From Planctomycetota bacterium (GTDB taxonomy: Bacteria > Planctomycetota > Brocadiia > SM23-32), in assembly GCA_018400625.1 (NCBI GenBank), contig JAGYMJ010000358.1:1-8673 (forward strand): a DNA stretch of 8,673 bases, read 5' to 3'. The notes beneath the pieces are model-generated. The model saw nothing but the letters and a program-made list of their open reading frames with translations, did no database searches and was not told the origin of the DNA. Numbering within the stretch: position 1 is the first letter of the stretch; the number at the start of each line of letters is the position of its first letter. The translations under genes and the position numbers were made by a program. Of this stretch, positions 1 to 7,329 are shown one piece after another.

Positions 1-39
1 ACAATATTTTTGCACTACCGGAGCCGTCCCATCTACTTA

Positions 40-128
40 GTCCCTCCCCCACCGCCCTCGCGCCGGAAGCATTCTCTGTGTACGTTGATAACAATCTTTT
101 CCCGGCGCGAGGGCGGCGGGAGAGGGAC
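40..128. repeat. GC-rich inverted repeat, 27-bp arms with 35-nt loop
   Basis: Arm 1 is 40-66 and arm 2 is 102-128; they are reverse complements at 25 of 27 positions. The 35-nt loop (67-101) is much more AT-rich than the arms. The two mismatches are C47/A121 and A51/C117. In an RNA copied from the minus strand both become G-U wobbles, so the hairpin would be fully paired there but not in plus-strand RNA. No T-run follows on either side, so it does not look like a simple intrinsic terminator. GC content of the arms is far above the surrounding sequence. The layout fits a dispersed palindromic (REP/MITE-like) intergenic element or a structured RNA; which one cannot be told from a single copy. 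Confidence 0.8.
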
Positions 129-164
129 GTAAATATCGCTGCACGTAGCTTCCAAATATTTCCT

Positions 165-183
165 CACCGGAACAGGTCCGGTG
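165..183. other. short stem-loop, 7-bp stem
   Basis: CACCGGA (165-171) pairs perfectly with TCCGGTG (177-183) around the 5-nt loop ACAGG. The sequence TGCTATAAT (182-190) begins within its right arm and resembles an extended -10 element. The hairpin could be part of the larger palindromic element to its left, or an attenuator/terminator of an upstream transcript. There is no T-tract. Confidence 0.45.
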
Positions 184-237
184 CTATAATTGCCGGAATC
201 AACGTGGTTTATTGATGGCTTACCCATAAATAACATG

Positions 238-251
238 CAATAAATTTATTG
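238..251. other. AT-rich 14-bp perfect palindrome
   Basis: CAATAAATTTATTG is a perfect dyad with no spacer. It lies 51 bp upstream of the -35 hexamer proposed for the TPR/carotenoid genes, a place where an operator or activator site could sit. AT-rich palindromes arise easily by chance, so a regulatory role is only a possibility. Confidence 0.25.
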
Positions 252-301
252 TGCGTATCTCTATGCAGAAAAATTGATACCGTATTTTTTCGAGTCGGCA
301 T

Positions 302-330
302 TTGGAAAGTTCGGTCTTGAAGCTTATAAT
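302..330 (+). promoter_or_regulatory. candidate sigma70-type promoter for the TPR gene and possibly the carotenoid operon
   Basis: TTGGAA (302-307) and a perfect TATAAT (325-330) are separated by 17 bp. The -35 matches the TTGACA consensus at four of six positions. Transcription would start near 337, leaving a leader of about 110 nt before the ATG at 446. Because the promoter overlaps the TTG at 302, it argues against that codon as the TPR gene start. No better promoter was seen in the 74-bp gap before crtP, so this one may drive the whole run through the sulfatase (inference). Confidence 0.4.
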
Positions 331-445
331 AAATTTCTCCATTTTTTTCTCGTCTTTTGCAGATGAAAAGCCGATGTCGATGTTTTTGAGATGTATCCTT
401 TCGAAGATGATGAATAATGATCACATAGACAGCCGAAAAAAAACA

Positions 446-1231
446 ATGATAAATATTTCACTGATACAGCGATTGGCAGGAAATCATAAAACATCATTTT
501 TGGTCGTTGCGCTCGTTGCCGCCCCCGCATTATGTTTGTCCGGATACCAGGAAAAACTGGAGGAGGCTTATGAATACATGTACACCGATTATGAGAAAGC
601 GATCACGTTGACCAGGAACATCTTGTCTGAAAATCCCTCGGAACTCAAAGCACTTTGGATCAAGTCAATCGCCTGCACCAACCTCGGAGATATGCAATCA
701 AGTAAAAAGAAGCAAGGGCTGTATTATGAAAAGGCCGATAAACTTGCGAATAAAGCGCTGGAAGTTGATTCGAAATCGCCGAACGCGAATCATGCAAAAG
801 CTATTGTACTTGGGAGAATGGCTGAAAACGCAGGTGTCAGGGAAGCTTTACGCCTGAGCCGTCAGGTTAAGAAATATTCCGATAGAGTCCTTGCTCTCGA
901 TGAAGAACACGGCGGAGCATGGTTCGTGAGAGGTATGCTGATGTACCGTATAGATACGCTGAGTCGAATAGAGCGATGGATTGCGAACTCATTATTCGGT
1001 GGTCTGCCTTTTGAGGCTGACCGGGATGCAGCAGTTGCGGCCTTAGGCCGAGCTGTCGAGTTGGATTCTGACAACATATACTTCCATCTTGAGTACGGAA
1101 AAGTATTGAAAGAGTATGGTCAGATAGAAGAAGCCAAACAAATACTGGAGTCGGCCCTTGATTTAGAAGCGTTAAACCCGAAAGATGAAGATTATCTGAA
1201 TGAGGCCAAAGAGTTGATCGACCGGTTATAG
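446..1231 (+). CDS. exported TPR protein, RMDN (regulator of microtubule dynamics)-like family
   Basis: A 261-residue all-alpha protein. Residues 1-16 are polar with R9 and K15, followed by a hydrophobic stretch at about 17-31 (TSFLVVALVAAPALC), which looks like a signal peptide or N-terminal anchor. C30 is not in a good lipobox. The rest reads as degenerate TPR helices: about 36-75, a central segment at about 94-155 with ANKALEVDSKSPNANH and VREALRLSRQVKKYSDRVLA, and a final canonical-looking unit at about 192-240 (AAVAALGRAVELDSDNIYFH). The VREALRLSRQVKKYSDRVL...NSLFGGLP pattern recalls bacterial homologues of the eukaryotic RMDN proteins, from memory of the family. Molecular function is unknown; TPRs usually hold other proteins. 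It precedes crtP by 74 bp on the same strand, so a role at the envelope where C30 carotenoids are deposited is possible but inferred. The frame is open back to a TTG at 302, and in-frame ATGs lie at 374, 380, 407 and 410. ATG 446 was chosen because it puts the hydrophobic stretch at a normal signal-peptide distance. None of the starts has a good Shine-Dalgarno sequence. Confidence 0.8.
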   Translation: MINISLIQRLAGNHKTSFLVVALVAAPALCLSGYQEKLEEAYEYMYTDYEKAITLTRNILSENPSELKALWIKSIACTNLGDMQSSKKKQGLYYEKADKLANKALEVDSKSPNANHAKAIVLGRMAENAGVREALRLSRQVKKYSDRVLALDEEHGGAWFVRGMLMYRIDTLSRIERWIANSLFGGLPFEADRDAAVAALGRAVELDSDNIYFHLEYGKVLKEYGQIEEAKQILESALDLEALNPKDEDYLNEAKELIDRL

Positions 1232-1305
1232 AGAAATATTTGTTTTTTAGAAGTATAACAGACTTATTGTTTCTTCAAACGCAGAGCACCGTTCATTTTT
1301 ATTTC

Positions 1306-2793
1306 ATGACATATAAAAAAAAGGCTATCATCATCGGCGGGGGACTCGGCGGGATTTCTGCAGCTCTGTCTCTGAGAACCGCAGGTTACGCGGTTGAGTT
1401 GCACGAGAAAAACGCCCATCTGGGCGGGAAGCTGAACGTGCTGCGAAAGGAGGGGTTCTCTTTTGACCTCGGGCCCTCTATCTTTACCTTTCCCCATATC
1501 TTCGAAAAACTGTTCACCGCCGCCGGGAAAAATATGTATGATTACCTGCAGCTCGTCGAACCTGATGTGCATTGGCGGTGTTTTTTTGAAGACGACGACA
1601 GGATTGACCTGCTTAAAGATATCGACGAAATGCTTGACGTGAACTTGTCACTGAACAGCAAAGATATCGTTCAACTCAAGAATTTCCTCGAATATTCCCG
1701 CCAACTCTACGAAAACGTCGAGTTGGGATATTTTGATGGTGGCGCCGACAATATTTTACACATTTTACAAACCACCGGTCTGAAAAAGACTCTTACCGGA
1801 TTCGATATGTTTTCGACCATGCACAAGGGCGTCAAACGCTATATTGACAACGAACATCTCGTCTATATCCTTGATTTCTTCATAAAATATGTTGGTTCCT
1901 CTCCCTATGACGCCCCAGCCGTGCTCAACATGATTGCTTACGGGCAATTTAAGTTCGGGCTTTGGTATGTTCGCGGTGGAATGTATAATCTGGCGGCTGC
2001 ACTGGGGAAGCTTATGAATGAGTTGGGTGTGGATGTGCATCTCAACAGTGAAATCACGGAACTTGATACCGAAATGGGATCAGTTTTACGCGCGAGAACA
2101 CAGGACGGGCAACAGGTCGAGGGTGATGTTTTTGTCAGTAACATGGAAGTTGTTCCGGCCTATTCCCGCCTCACAGGCGAGCCAAAAAAATTTCTGAAAA
2201 AATACCAAAAATTTGAACCGGCCTGCTCCGGCCTGGTCCTCCACCTTGGCGTCGATAGGAAGTACGAACAACTTGCCCATCATAATTTCTTTTTTTCATC
2301 CAACCCGGAAAAACATTTTGATGATGTCTTTCATAAAAAACGCCTTCCGCAAGACCCCACCATCTACCTTGTCGCTCCGTCCCGAACAAACCCCAAAACC
2401 GCACCGGAGGGGTGCGACAATATCAAAATTTTGCCCCATATACCTTATATCCAGGATAAACCTTTTACACAAAAAGATTACCGTGCACTCAGGGAAAGTG
2501 TCCTGGACAAGCTGGAACGGATGGGACTTGACGGACTGCGCAAAAATATCATCGTCGAAGATATGTGGCTGCCGGAGGATATTCGTGAGCATTACTACTC
2601 TCACCGGGGAGCCATCTATGGCGTGGTGTCGGATAAAAAGAAGAACCGGGGATTTAAAGCCCCTAAGAAAAGCAAAAAATACGATAATCTCTTTTTTGTC
2701 GGGGGAAGCGTGAACCCCGGCGGGGGAATGCCGATGGTCACCCTCTCCGGACAAAAGGCCGCCGATATGATCAGGAGGGATTATGGTCGATAA
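1306..2793 (+). CDS. crtP: 4,4'-diaponeurosporene/diapolycopene oxygenase (CrtP family)
   Basis: A 495-residue FAD-dependent amine-oxidase-fold protein, close to the roughly 497 residues of S. aureus CrtP. The dinucleotide-binding motif is IIIGGGLGGISAA (8-20), then a glutamate for ribose binding (E35) and LGGKL (39-43). Further CrtP-type blocks are FDLGPSIFTFPHIFEKLF (53-70), FIKYVGSSPYDAPAVLNM (192-209), GLWYVRGGM (218-226), LAHHNFFFSSN (323-333), NIKILPHIPYIQDKPFT (372-388) and the C-terminal FAD-contact region GGSVNPGGGMPMVTLSGQ (466-483). SNPGGG-like ends with 'VNPGGGMPMVTLSG' mark CrtP rather than the desaturase CrtN. In S. aureus the enzyme oxidises a terminal methyl of the C30 carotenoid to the aldehyde level, at the membrane. 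Start: ATG 1306 puts the FAD motif at residue 8, as usual; the frame is open to a TTG at 1240 that would add a 22-residue non-conserved leader. There is no clear Shine-Dalgarno sequence. The gene overlaps aldH by 11 bp. Confidence 0.93.
   Translation: MTYKKKAIIIGGGLGGISAALSLRTAGYAVELHEKNAHLGGKLNVLRKEGFSFDLGPSIFTFPHIFEKLFTAAGKNMYDYLQLVEPDVHWRCFFEDDDRIDLLKDIDEMLDVNLSLNSKDIVQLKNFLEYSRQLYENVELGYFDGGADNILHILQTTGLKKTLTGFDMFSTMHKGVKRYIDNEHLVYILDFFIKYVGSSPYDAPAVLNMIAYGQFKFGLWYVRGGMYNLAAALGKLMNELGVDVHLNSEITELDTEMGSVLRARTQDGQQVEGDVFVSNMEVVPAYSRLTGEPKKFLKKYQKFEPACSGLVLHLGVDRKYEQLAHHNFFFSSNPEKHFDDVFHKKRLPQDPTIYLVAPSRTNPKTAPEGCDNIKILPHIPYIQDKPFTQKDYRALRESVLDKLERMGLDGLRKNIIVEDMWLPEDIREHYYSHRGAIYGVVSDKKKNRGFKAPKKSKKYDNLFFVGGSVNPGGGMPMVTLSGQKAADMIRRDYGR
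2773..2778 (+). promoter_or_regulatory. Shine-Dalgarno site of aldH inside crtP
   Basis: A perfect AGGAGG lies within the last codons of crtP, 4 nt before the aldH ATG at 2783. It fixes the aldH start and implies translational coupling of aldH to crtP. Confidence 0.8.
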
Positions 2794-4144
2794 AATTCTG
2801 AAACAACACAATGATTTTTTCCGAACAGGTGCTACGAAAAATCTTGATTTCAGGTTGCAAAAGCTGCGCGAACTTCAGGAGGGTATCAACCGATTTGAAA
2901 GCGAAATTGTCAAAGCACTCGGCAAGGATTTGGGACGGCCTGCAACCGAATCATACACCAGTGAGATATTCATAGTACTGCAAGAACTTAAACTCGCCAT
3001 AAAAAAACTCAAAAAATGGGCAAAGCCTGTCCGGGTCAAAACCCCTTTATTGCTCCAGCCCGGTCGAAGCTTCACGATAGATGAACCCTATGGTGTTGTT
3101 TTGATAATCGGCCCCTGGAATTATCCCTTTCAGCTCCTCATAACACCGCTGATCGGGGCAATCGCGGCAGGTAACTGTGCGGTGATTAAACCCTCCGAAT
3201 TTGCTCCGAATACCGCCCGTGTCATTGCCGATCTGATTGCGGACGTTGCCCGGCAAGAGCATGCAAGAACCGTTCTGGGGGGAGTTGAGACTGCCCAAAG
3301 CCTTCTTGACAAGAATTTCGATTATATTTTCTTTACAGGCGGAACGTCTGTCGGTCGCAAAATAATGAAATCAGCAGCCGCGAATCTCACGCCGGTGACC
3401 CTCGAACTCGGTGGCAAGTGTCCGTGTATTGTGCATGAAGATGCCGATATCGAAACGGCCGCCAGGCGAATTACCTGGGGCAAGTTCTTTAACGCCGGAC
3501 AGACCTGTATGGCTCCCGATTATGTTTATGCGCATCGACAGATTAAGGGGGTTCTTGTATCTGAAATAAAGAATTGTATCGAAGACTTCTATGGCGATGA
3601 CCCTTCCGAGAGCCCCGATTACGGGCGAATCGTCAATGAAAAACATTTTGACCGTCTTCTCAGCTTGTTCGATCTGAAAAAAGATATATCCATGGCGTAT
3701 AATAGAGAGACCCGTTTTATAGCTCCAACGGTTCTGGATGACATAAGTATTGACGATAAGATAATGCAAGAAGAGATTTTTGGGCCGATATTGCCCGTTC
3801 TCGAATTCGGCGAGACGAGCGATGTCGTCTCCGCTGTGAATATTCCTGCAAAGCCACTGCACATATATTTATTCACAAAAAGCCGGTCGGCAATGAATCA
3901 GGTCATCCAATCGACGAGTTCCGGCGGCGTGACTATTAACGACGTACTTATACAGTCGGCGTCAAGCCGTTTACCATTTGGCGGTGTGGGGGAGAGCGGT
4001 ATGGGCCGTTACCGGGGGAAAAGTTCCTTCGAAACATTTTCGAATCAAAAAAGCATTATGAAACGTTGGAATTGTCCCGATTGGTCGTTGCGTTATCCAC
4101 CCTATAAGAAGGGACTGAATTTTTTAAGGAAGTTTTTTACCTGA
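2783..4144 (+). CDS. aldH: carotenoid aldehyde dehydrogenase (AldH/CrtNc type, 4,4'-diaponeurosporenal dehydrogenase)
   Basis: A 453-residue NAD(P)-dependent aldehyde dehydrogenase, near the 459 residues of the S. aureus staphyloxanthin enzyme. Visible family landmarks are GPWNYPFQL (110-118, oxyanion Asn N113), KPSE (136-139, cofactor-binding Lys K136), FFTGGTSVGR (183-192), ELGGK (208-212, general base E208), NAGQTC (237-242, nucleophile C242), EEIFGP (330-335) and LPFGGVGESGMGRY (397-410). The motif after ELGGK reads CPCIV where SP is more usual, adding two cysteines (C213, C215). The C-terminal end is short, basic and hydrophobic (KKGLNFLRKFFT, 442-453), as in membrane-associated members. 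In the staphyloxanthin pathway this enzyme converts the terminal aldehyde made by CrtP to the carboxylic acid. The overlap with crtP and the position before crtN assign it to this pathway instead of general aldehyde detoxification. No broken motif was seen. Confidence 0.92.
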   Translation: MVDKILKQHNDFFRTGATKNLDFRLQKLRELQEGINRFESEIVKALGKDLGRPATESYTSEIFIVLQELKLAIKKLKKWAKPVRVKTPLLLQPGRSFTIDEPYGVVLIIGPWNYPFQLLITPLIGAIAAGNCAVIKPSEFAPNTARVIADLIADVARQEHARTVLGGVETAQSLLDKNFDYIFFTGGTSVGRKIMKSAAANLTPVTLELGGKCPCIVHEDADIETAARRITWGKFFNAGQTCMAPDYVYAHRQIKGVLVSEIKNCIEDFYGDDPSESPDYGRIVNEKHFDRLLSLFDLKKDISMAYNRETRFIAPTVLDDISIDDKIMQEEIFGPILPVLEFGETSDVVSAVNIPAKPLHIYLFTKSRSAMNQVIQSTSSGGVTINDVLIQSASSRLPFGGVGESGMGRYRGKSSFETFSNQKSIMKRWNCPDWSLRYPPYKKGLNFLRKFFT

Positions 4145-4185
4145 AATTCATAACACATTAAAACTTTATTTTCCTGGTGCTCATT

Positions 4186-5679
4186 ATGTCCAAAAAAAGA
4201 ATTATAATTGTTGGAGCGGGTCCCGGGGGCCTGACCAGCGGTATGCTGCTCGCACATAAAGGGATGGAAGTTATCATTTATGAGAAAGACCCCGTTCCGG
4301 GCGGCCGTAATAAGGCACTCGAAATCGGGGATTTTACGTTCGATACCGGACCGACTTTTCTCATGTTGAAGACATTTCTTGAGGATAAGTTCAAGGCTAC
4401 CGGCCGTAATGCCTCCGACTACCTGAATTTTATGCGTTTAGACCCCTTATACAGGCTCCAGTTCCCGGACAGAGCTCTGTACCCGGCTGTGGATAAAGAG
4501 GAAATGAAACGGCAGATCGGTCAGACTTTCCCGGGTAATGAGGCCGGCTTTGAAAAATTTATGCAGCGTGAGGGCAAAAGATTCCAGCGCTTGATCCCCT
4601 GCCTGCAAAAAGATTACTCCAGCCCGTTCTCTTTCTTAGACCCCGGCTTGGTGAAAGCGCTTCCCCATCTTTCATTGGGCAGCACAATATACAAAAACTT
4701 AGGGAAATACTTCGATTCCGAAGACCTTAAACTTGCCTTCACCTTTCAGTCAAAATATCTCGGCATGTCACCCTGGGAATGTCCCGCGCTTTTCACGATG
4801 CTTTCCTATATGGAATATGCACACGGCATCTATCATGTCAAGGGCGGGTTGAACAAGATATCGGATGCAATGGCGAAAGTCTGCATTGAGGAAGGGGCCC
4901 AGATCAATTACAGCCAAAAAGTCAAAAAACTGCTCATGAAAGGCGATAAGGGGAAGACTGTCAAAGGGGTCGTTCTGGAGAACGGTGAAAGTGTTCAGGC
5001 TGACGCGGTTGTTGTCAACGCCGACTTCGGATATGCCGTCTGCAATCTCCTGCCTTCAGATAAGCTCAGAAAGTGGGCGCCGCATAAGTTGGAAAAGAAA
5101 AAGTTCTCATGCGGTACTTTTATGCTTTATCTGGGACTTGACAAGATTTATGAGACCCTGAATCACCATAACATAATATTTGCCGACGACTACAAGTCCA
5201 ATGTCGATATAATGTTCAATGACCATAAGATGACCGATGATTTTTCCTTTTATGTCCAAAATGCTTCAGTGACCGATACAACTCTGGCCCCCGAGGGCAA
5301 GTCAACCCTTTATGTTCTGGTTCCCGTGCCCAATAACAGAAGTGCGATTGACTGGGATGCTGAGCGTCAATCTTTCCGGGACAAGGTTATCGATCGAATT
5401 GCGGCCAAAACGGAGATGGAGGACCTGAGGGAACATATAGAAGTAGAAAAAATTATCACCCCGAAAGAATGGGAGGATGAATACAACGTCTATATAGCGG
5501 CCGAGTTTAATCTGGCCCATAATCTCTCTCAAATGCTTTATATGCGCCCGCACAATGAATTTGAAGAGTTAAAGAACCTTTACTTAACGGGCGGCGGCAC
5601 GCATCCCGGGAGCGGTCTTCCGACGATTTACGAGTCGGGGCGTATTGTGAGTGATCTGATATCGAAGAGGTTTTTGTAA
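4186..5679 (+). CDS. crtN: C30 carotenoid desaturase (CrtN type, diapophytoene/squalene-derived substrate)
   Basis: A 497-residue phytoene-desaturase-family flavoenzyme, compared with about 502 for S. aureus CrtN. It has the FAD motif IIIVGAGPGGLTSGM (6-20), E33 at the ribose position, PGGRN (38-42), the FDTGPTFLM block (52-60), YLGMSPWECPALFTMLSYME (191-210), a YHVKGGLNKI segment (216-225), HNIIFADDYKSN (328-339), LAPEGKSTLYVLVPVP (367-382) and the C-terminal signature TGGGTHPGSGLPTIYESG (468-485). HNIIFADD and the THPGxGxP ending group it with CrtN/CrtI desaturases, unlike the VNPGGGMP ending of the upstream CrtP. It would introduce conjugated double bonds into the C30 backbone; whether the substrate is dehydrosqualene or squalene cannot be read here. 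It starts 41 bp after aldH. ATG 4186 was chosen over GTG 4177, which adds only three residues; neither has a Shine-Dalgarno sequence. A C40 phytoene desaturase is less likely given the neighbours. Confidence 0.88.
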   Translation: MSKKRIIIVGAGPGGLTSGMLLAHKGMEVIIYEKDPVPGGRNKALEIGDFTFDTGPTFLMLKTFLEDKFKATGRNASDYLNFMRLDPLYRLQFPDRALYPAVDKEEMKRQIGQTFPGNEAGFEKFMQREGKRFQRLIPCLQKDYSSPFSFLDPGLVKALPHLSLGSTIYKNLGKYFDSEDLKLAFTFQSKYLGMSPWECPALFTMLSYMEYAHGIYHVKGGLNKISDAMAKVCIEEGAQINYSQKVKKLLMKGDKGKTVKGVVLENGESVQADAVVVNADFGYAVCNLLPSDKLRKWAPHKLEKKKFSCGTFMLYLGLDKIYETLNHHNIIFADDYKSNVDIMFNDHKMTDDFSFYVQNASVTDTTLAPEGKSTLYVLVPVPNNRSAIDWDAERQSFRDKVIDRIAAKTEMEDLREHIEVEKIITPKEWEDEYNVYIAAEFNLAHNLSQMLYMRPHNEFEELKNLYLTGGGTHPGSGLPTIYESGRIVSDLISKRFL

Positions 5680-5712
5680 AACTTGAATCATCTAAAAATC
5701 AAAGGACTTTTT

Positions 5713-5720
5713 GAGAGGGA
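5713..5720 (+). promoter_or_regulatory. ribosome binding site of the sulfatase gene
   Basis: The purine-rich GAGAGGGA ends 8 nt before ATG 5729 and favours that ATG over the in-frame TTG at 5711, which overlaps the site. Confidence 0.55.
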
Positions 5721-5728
5721 ATTGTGAT

Positions 5729-7231
5729 ATGAGCGACAGTCCTAATGTATTGTGGATAATGACGGATCAGCAGCGTGCCGATTCTCTCGGTTGTATGGGG
5801 AATAGCATCGCCAGAACCCCCAATATAGATCGACTTGCTGAAGAAGGTGTTTTGTTCAGAAAAGCATTTTGCCAGAGTCCCGTCTGCATGGCCTCACGTG
5901 CTGTCGCGTTGACCGGCAGATACCCTTCGGCCATTCCCGTCCGCGGTATGGGCCTGCTGCCCCCGGACGAGGTGACAACGGCGGAGGTGCTCCAGCGCAA
6001 CGGCTATTCCACCGGTGCTTTCGGGAAGCTGCACCTCACCCCTGAACTCTACACCGGTGAAGTCTTGGGGAGCGATACACCGATCCTCGATTGGAAAGTC
6101 TATGCTGACGATGCAAAAATCAGGCCGATACCCCATGATCCTTTCAAAGAAAACTACGGGTTTCAGACGCATGTGGGCTGCGATGACGCGCTTCGGGGCG
6201 AACACCGACGATGGCTGGAAAGGGTTCGACCGGAACTTCTCGATGCCGGTAAAAAAAGGGTTGAAGGTGGGCCCGGCGACCTGTATATTTCTCCTTACCC
6301 GCCGGAATACCATGAAAGCACTTTTATCGCAACGATGACCTCCGACTATATCAAAAAGCAGGCTGGAGAGAAGAATCCCTGGTTTGCCTTCTGTTCTTTC
6401 ATCGCACCTCATCATCCGTTTGAGGCCCCCGAAGAACATATCAACAGGTTTTCCACGGACATGTTTGATATCCCACAGACGGCCGAGGATTCTGAAAGGA
6501 TGTTGGTACCCGAAAAAGCGCGCGCTGCCTGGGATCATATGGACGGATGGAGCGATGAAGCGAAAAAAAAGATTATTCAGCATTATTATGCGTCGGTCAG
6601 CCTGATTGACGATTGCGTGGGCAGGCTTATCGATACGCTGGCTTCGACGGGGTACCTGGATAATACAATTATAATCTATACATCCGATCACGGGGAATTT
6701 CTTTGCAACAGGGGGCTGCTCCGAAAGCCCTCCATGCTTTATGACGATACATTGAATGTGCCACTCATTATTAAACGGCCGAAAAACAGTCAAGGGCAGC
6801 GAATAGACGGCCTTGTTGAGCTTGCTGATCTGCACCCGACTTTGCTGGGACTGGCGGGACTCGATATTAATCCCGGTGTTCAGGGCATTGACTGGAGTCA
6901 ATGTATAGGTCATACAACTAAAGTCGGCCGGGAAAGCATATTTGCAGAGATGTATGACGACCCTGTGGACAAAGAAAAATGCATGATCGTCCGGGGAGGA
7001 CCCTATATGGCCGTCCAAACGATCCGTACCGAAAAATGGAAGTTGAGTATCTACCCCACCGCAGGCCAGGAATTTGGACAGCTTTTTGATCTGGACAATG
7101 ACCCGGGAGAAACGACAAATCTTTATGCTGATCCCTCCTGTCGGGGAAAACGGGAAGAGCTGCTCTGGCATCTTAACGCCCGGAGATTCGAGCAGGTCGA
7201 TCCTCTGCCGTATATACTCTCCCAGTGGTAA
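5729..7231 (+). CDS. type I (formylglycine-dependent) sulfatase, no signal peptide
   Basis: A 500-residue alkaline-phosphatase-superfamily sulfatase. The N-terminal metal site is in NVLWIMTDQQRAD (6-18; D13, Q14). The maturation motif is C53-M-A-S-R57 followed by LTGRYP, a C-x-A-x-R variant of C-x-P-x-R, in which C53 would be converted to formylglycine. Other active-site landmarks are FGKLH (98-102; K100, H102), APHHPF (226-231), TSDHGE (318-323; metal ligands D320 and H321) and R332-K333. The C-terminal subdomain ends with LFDLDNDPGETTNLY (452-466), typical of bacterial S1 sulfatases. The enzyme would hydrolyse a sulfate ester; the substrate cannot be inferred. Residues 1-10 (MSDSPNVLWI) lead straight into the first beta strand, so no Sec signal peptide is encoded and a cytoplasmic location is expected, unlike most polysaccharide sulfatases. 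It starts 49 bp after crtN on the same strand, so it may be co-transcribed with the carotenoid genes. PVC genomes carry many sulfatases, so adjacency alone does not prove a carotenoid role. An anaerobic or aerobic maturase would be needed and is not in the window. Confidence 0.92.
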   Translation: MSDSPNVLWIMTDQQRADSLGCMGNSIARTPNIDRLAEEGVLFRKAFCQSPVCMASRAVALTGRYPSAIPVRGMGLLPPDEVTTAEVLQRNGYSTGAFGKLHLTPELYTGEVLGSDTPILDWKVYADDAKIRPIPHDPFKENYGFQTHVGCDDALRGEHRRWLERVRPELLDAGKKRVEGGPGDLYISPYPPEYHESTFIATMTSDYIKKQAGEKNPWFAFCSFIAPHHPFEAPEEHINRFSTDMFDIPQTAEDSERMLVPEKARAAWDHMDGWSDEAKKKIIQHYYASVSLIDDCVGRLIDTLASTGYLDNTIIIYTSDHGEFLCNRGLLRKPSMLYDDTLNVPLIIKRPKNSQGQRIDGLVELADLHPTLLGLAGLDINPGVQGIDWSQCIGHTTKVGRESIFAEMYDDPVDKEKCMIVRGGPYMAVQTIRTEKWKLSIYPTAGQEFGQLFDLDNDPGETTNLYADPSCRGKREELLWHLNARRFEQVDPLPYILSQW

Positions 7232-7272
7232 GACACCACGGACTCATGCATTTCGCTCAACCACTGAATAAA

Positions 7273-7297
7273 GCCCATGATATTTATTATCATGGGC
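7273..7297 (+). terminator. hairpin after the sulfatase gene, possible transcription terminator
   Basis: GCCCATGATA (7273-7282) and TATCATGGGC (7288-7297) form a perfect 10-bp stem with a TTTAT loop, starting 41 bp after the sulfatase stop. No T-tract follows (CTGATCGG), so it is not a textbook intrinsic terminator. It may instead stabilise the 3' end or mark a terminator of different mechanism. Confidence 0.5.
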
Positions 7298-7329
7298 CTG
7301 ATCGGTGGGGAGGCGTGAAAACAGAAAAA

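Noticed and set aside
182..190. TGCTATAAT as an extended -10 promoter.
   Set aside because: No -35 at a proper distance and it overlaps the right arm of a hairpin; the 302-330 site is a better candidate. It cannot be excluded.
33..236. Minus-strand 67-codon frame rich in Pro and Gly over the left inverted repeat.
   Set aside because: The Pro- and Gly-rich runs are simply the two arms of the palindrome translated; no ribosome binding site supports it.
302..445. TTG start at 302 for the TPR gene, adding 48 residues.
   Set aside because: It overlaps the candidate -35/-10 promoter and would bury the signal-peptide-like segment in the middle of the N-terminal region.
1240..1305. TTG start at 1240 for crtP.
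   Set aside because: Adds 22 residues ahead of the FAD motif that the family does not have.
2296..2811. Minus-strand open frame of 171 codons over the crtP end.
   Set aside because: Overlaps a gene with strong family signatures; its translation has no family features.
5894..7171. Long minus-strand open frame (425 codons) antisense to the sulfatase gene.
   Set aside because: The plus-strand frame carries every sulfatase motif. The antisense translation shows no recognisable domain, so it is a shadow.
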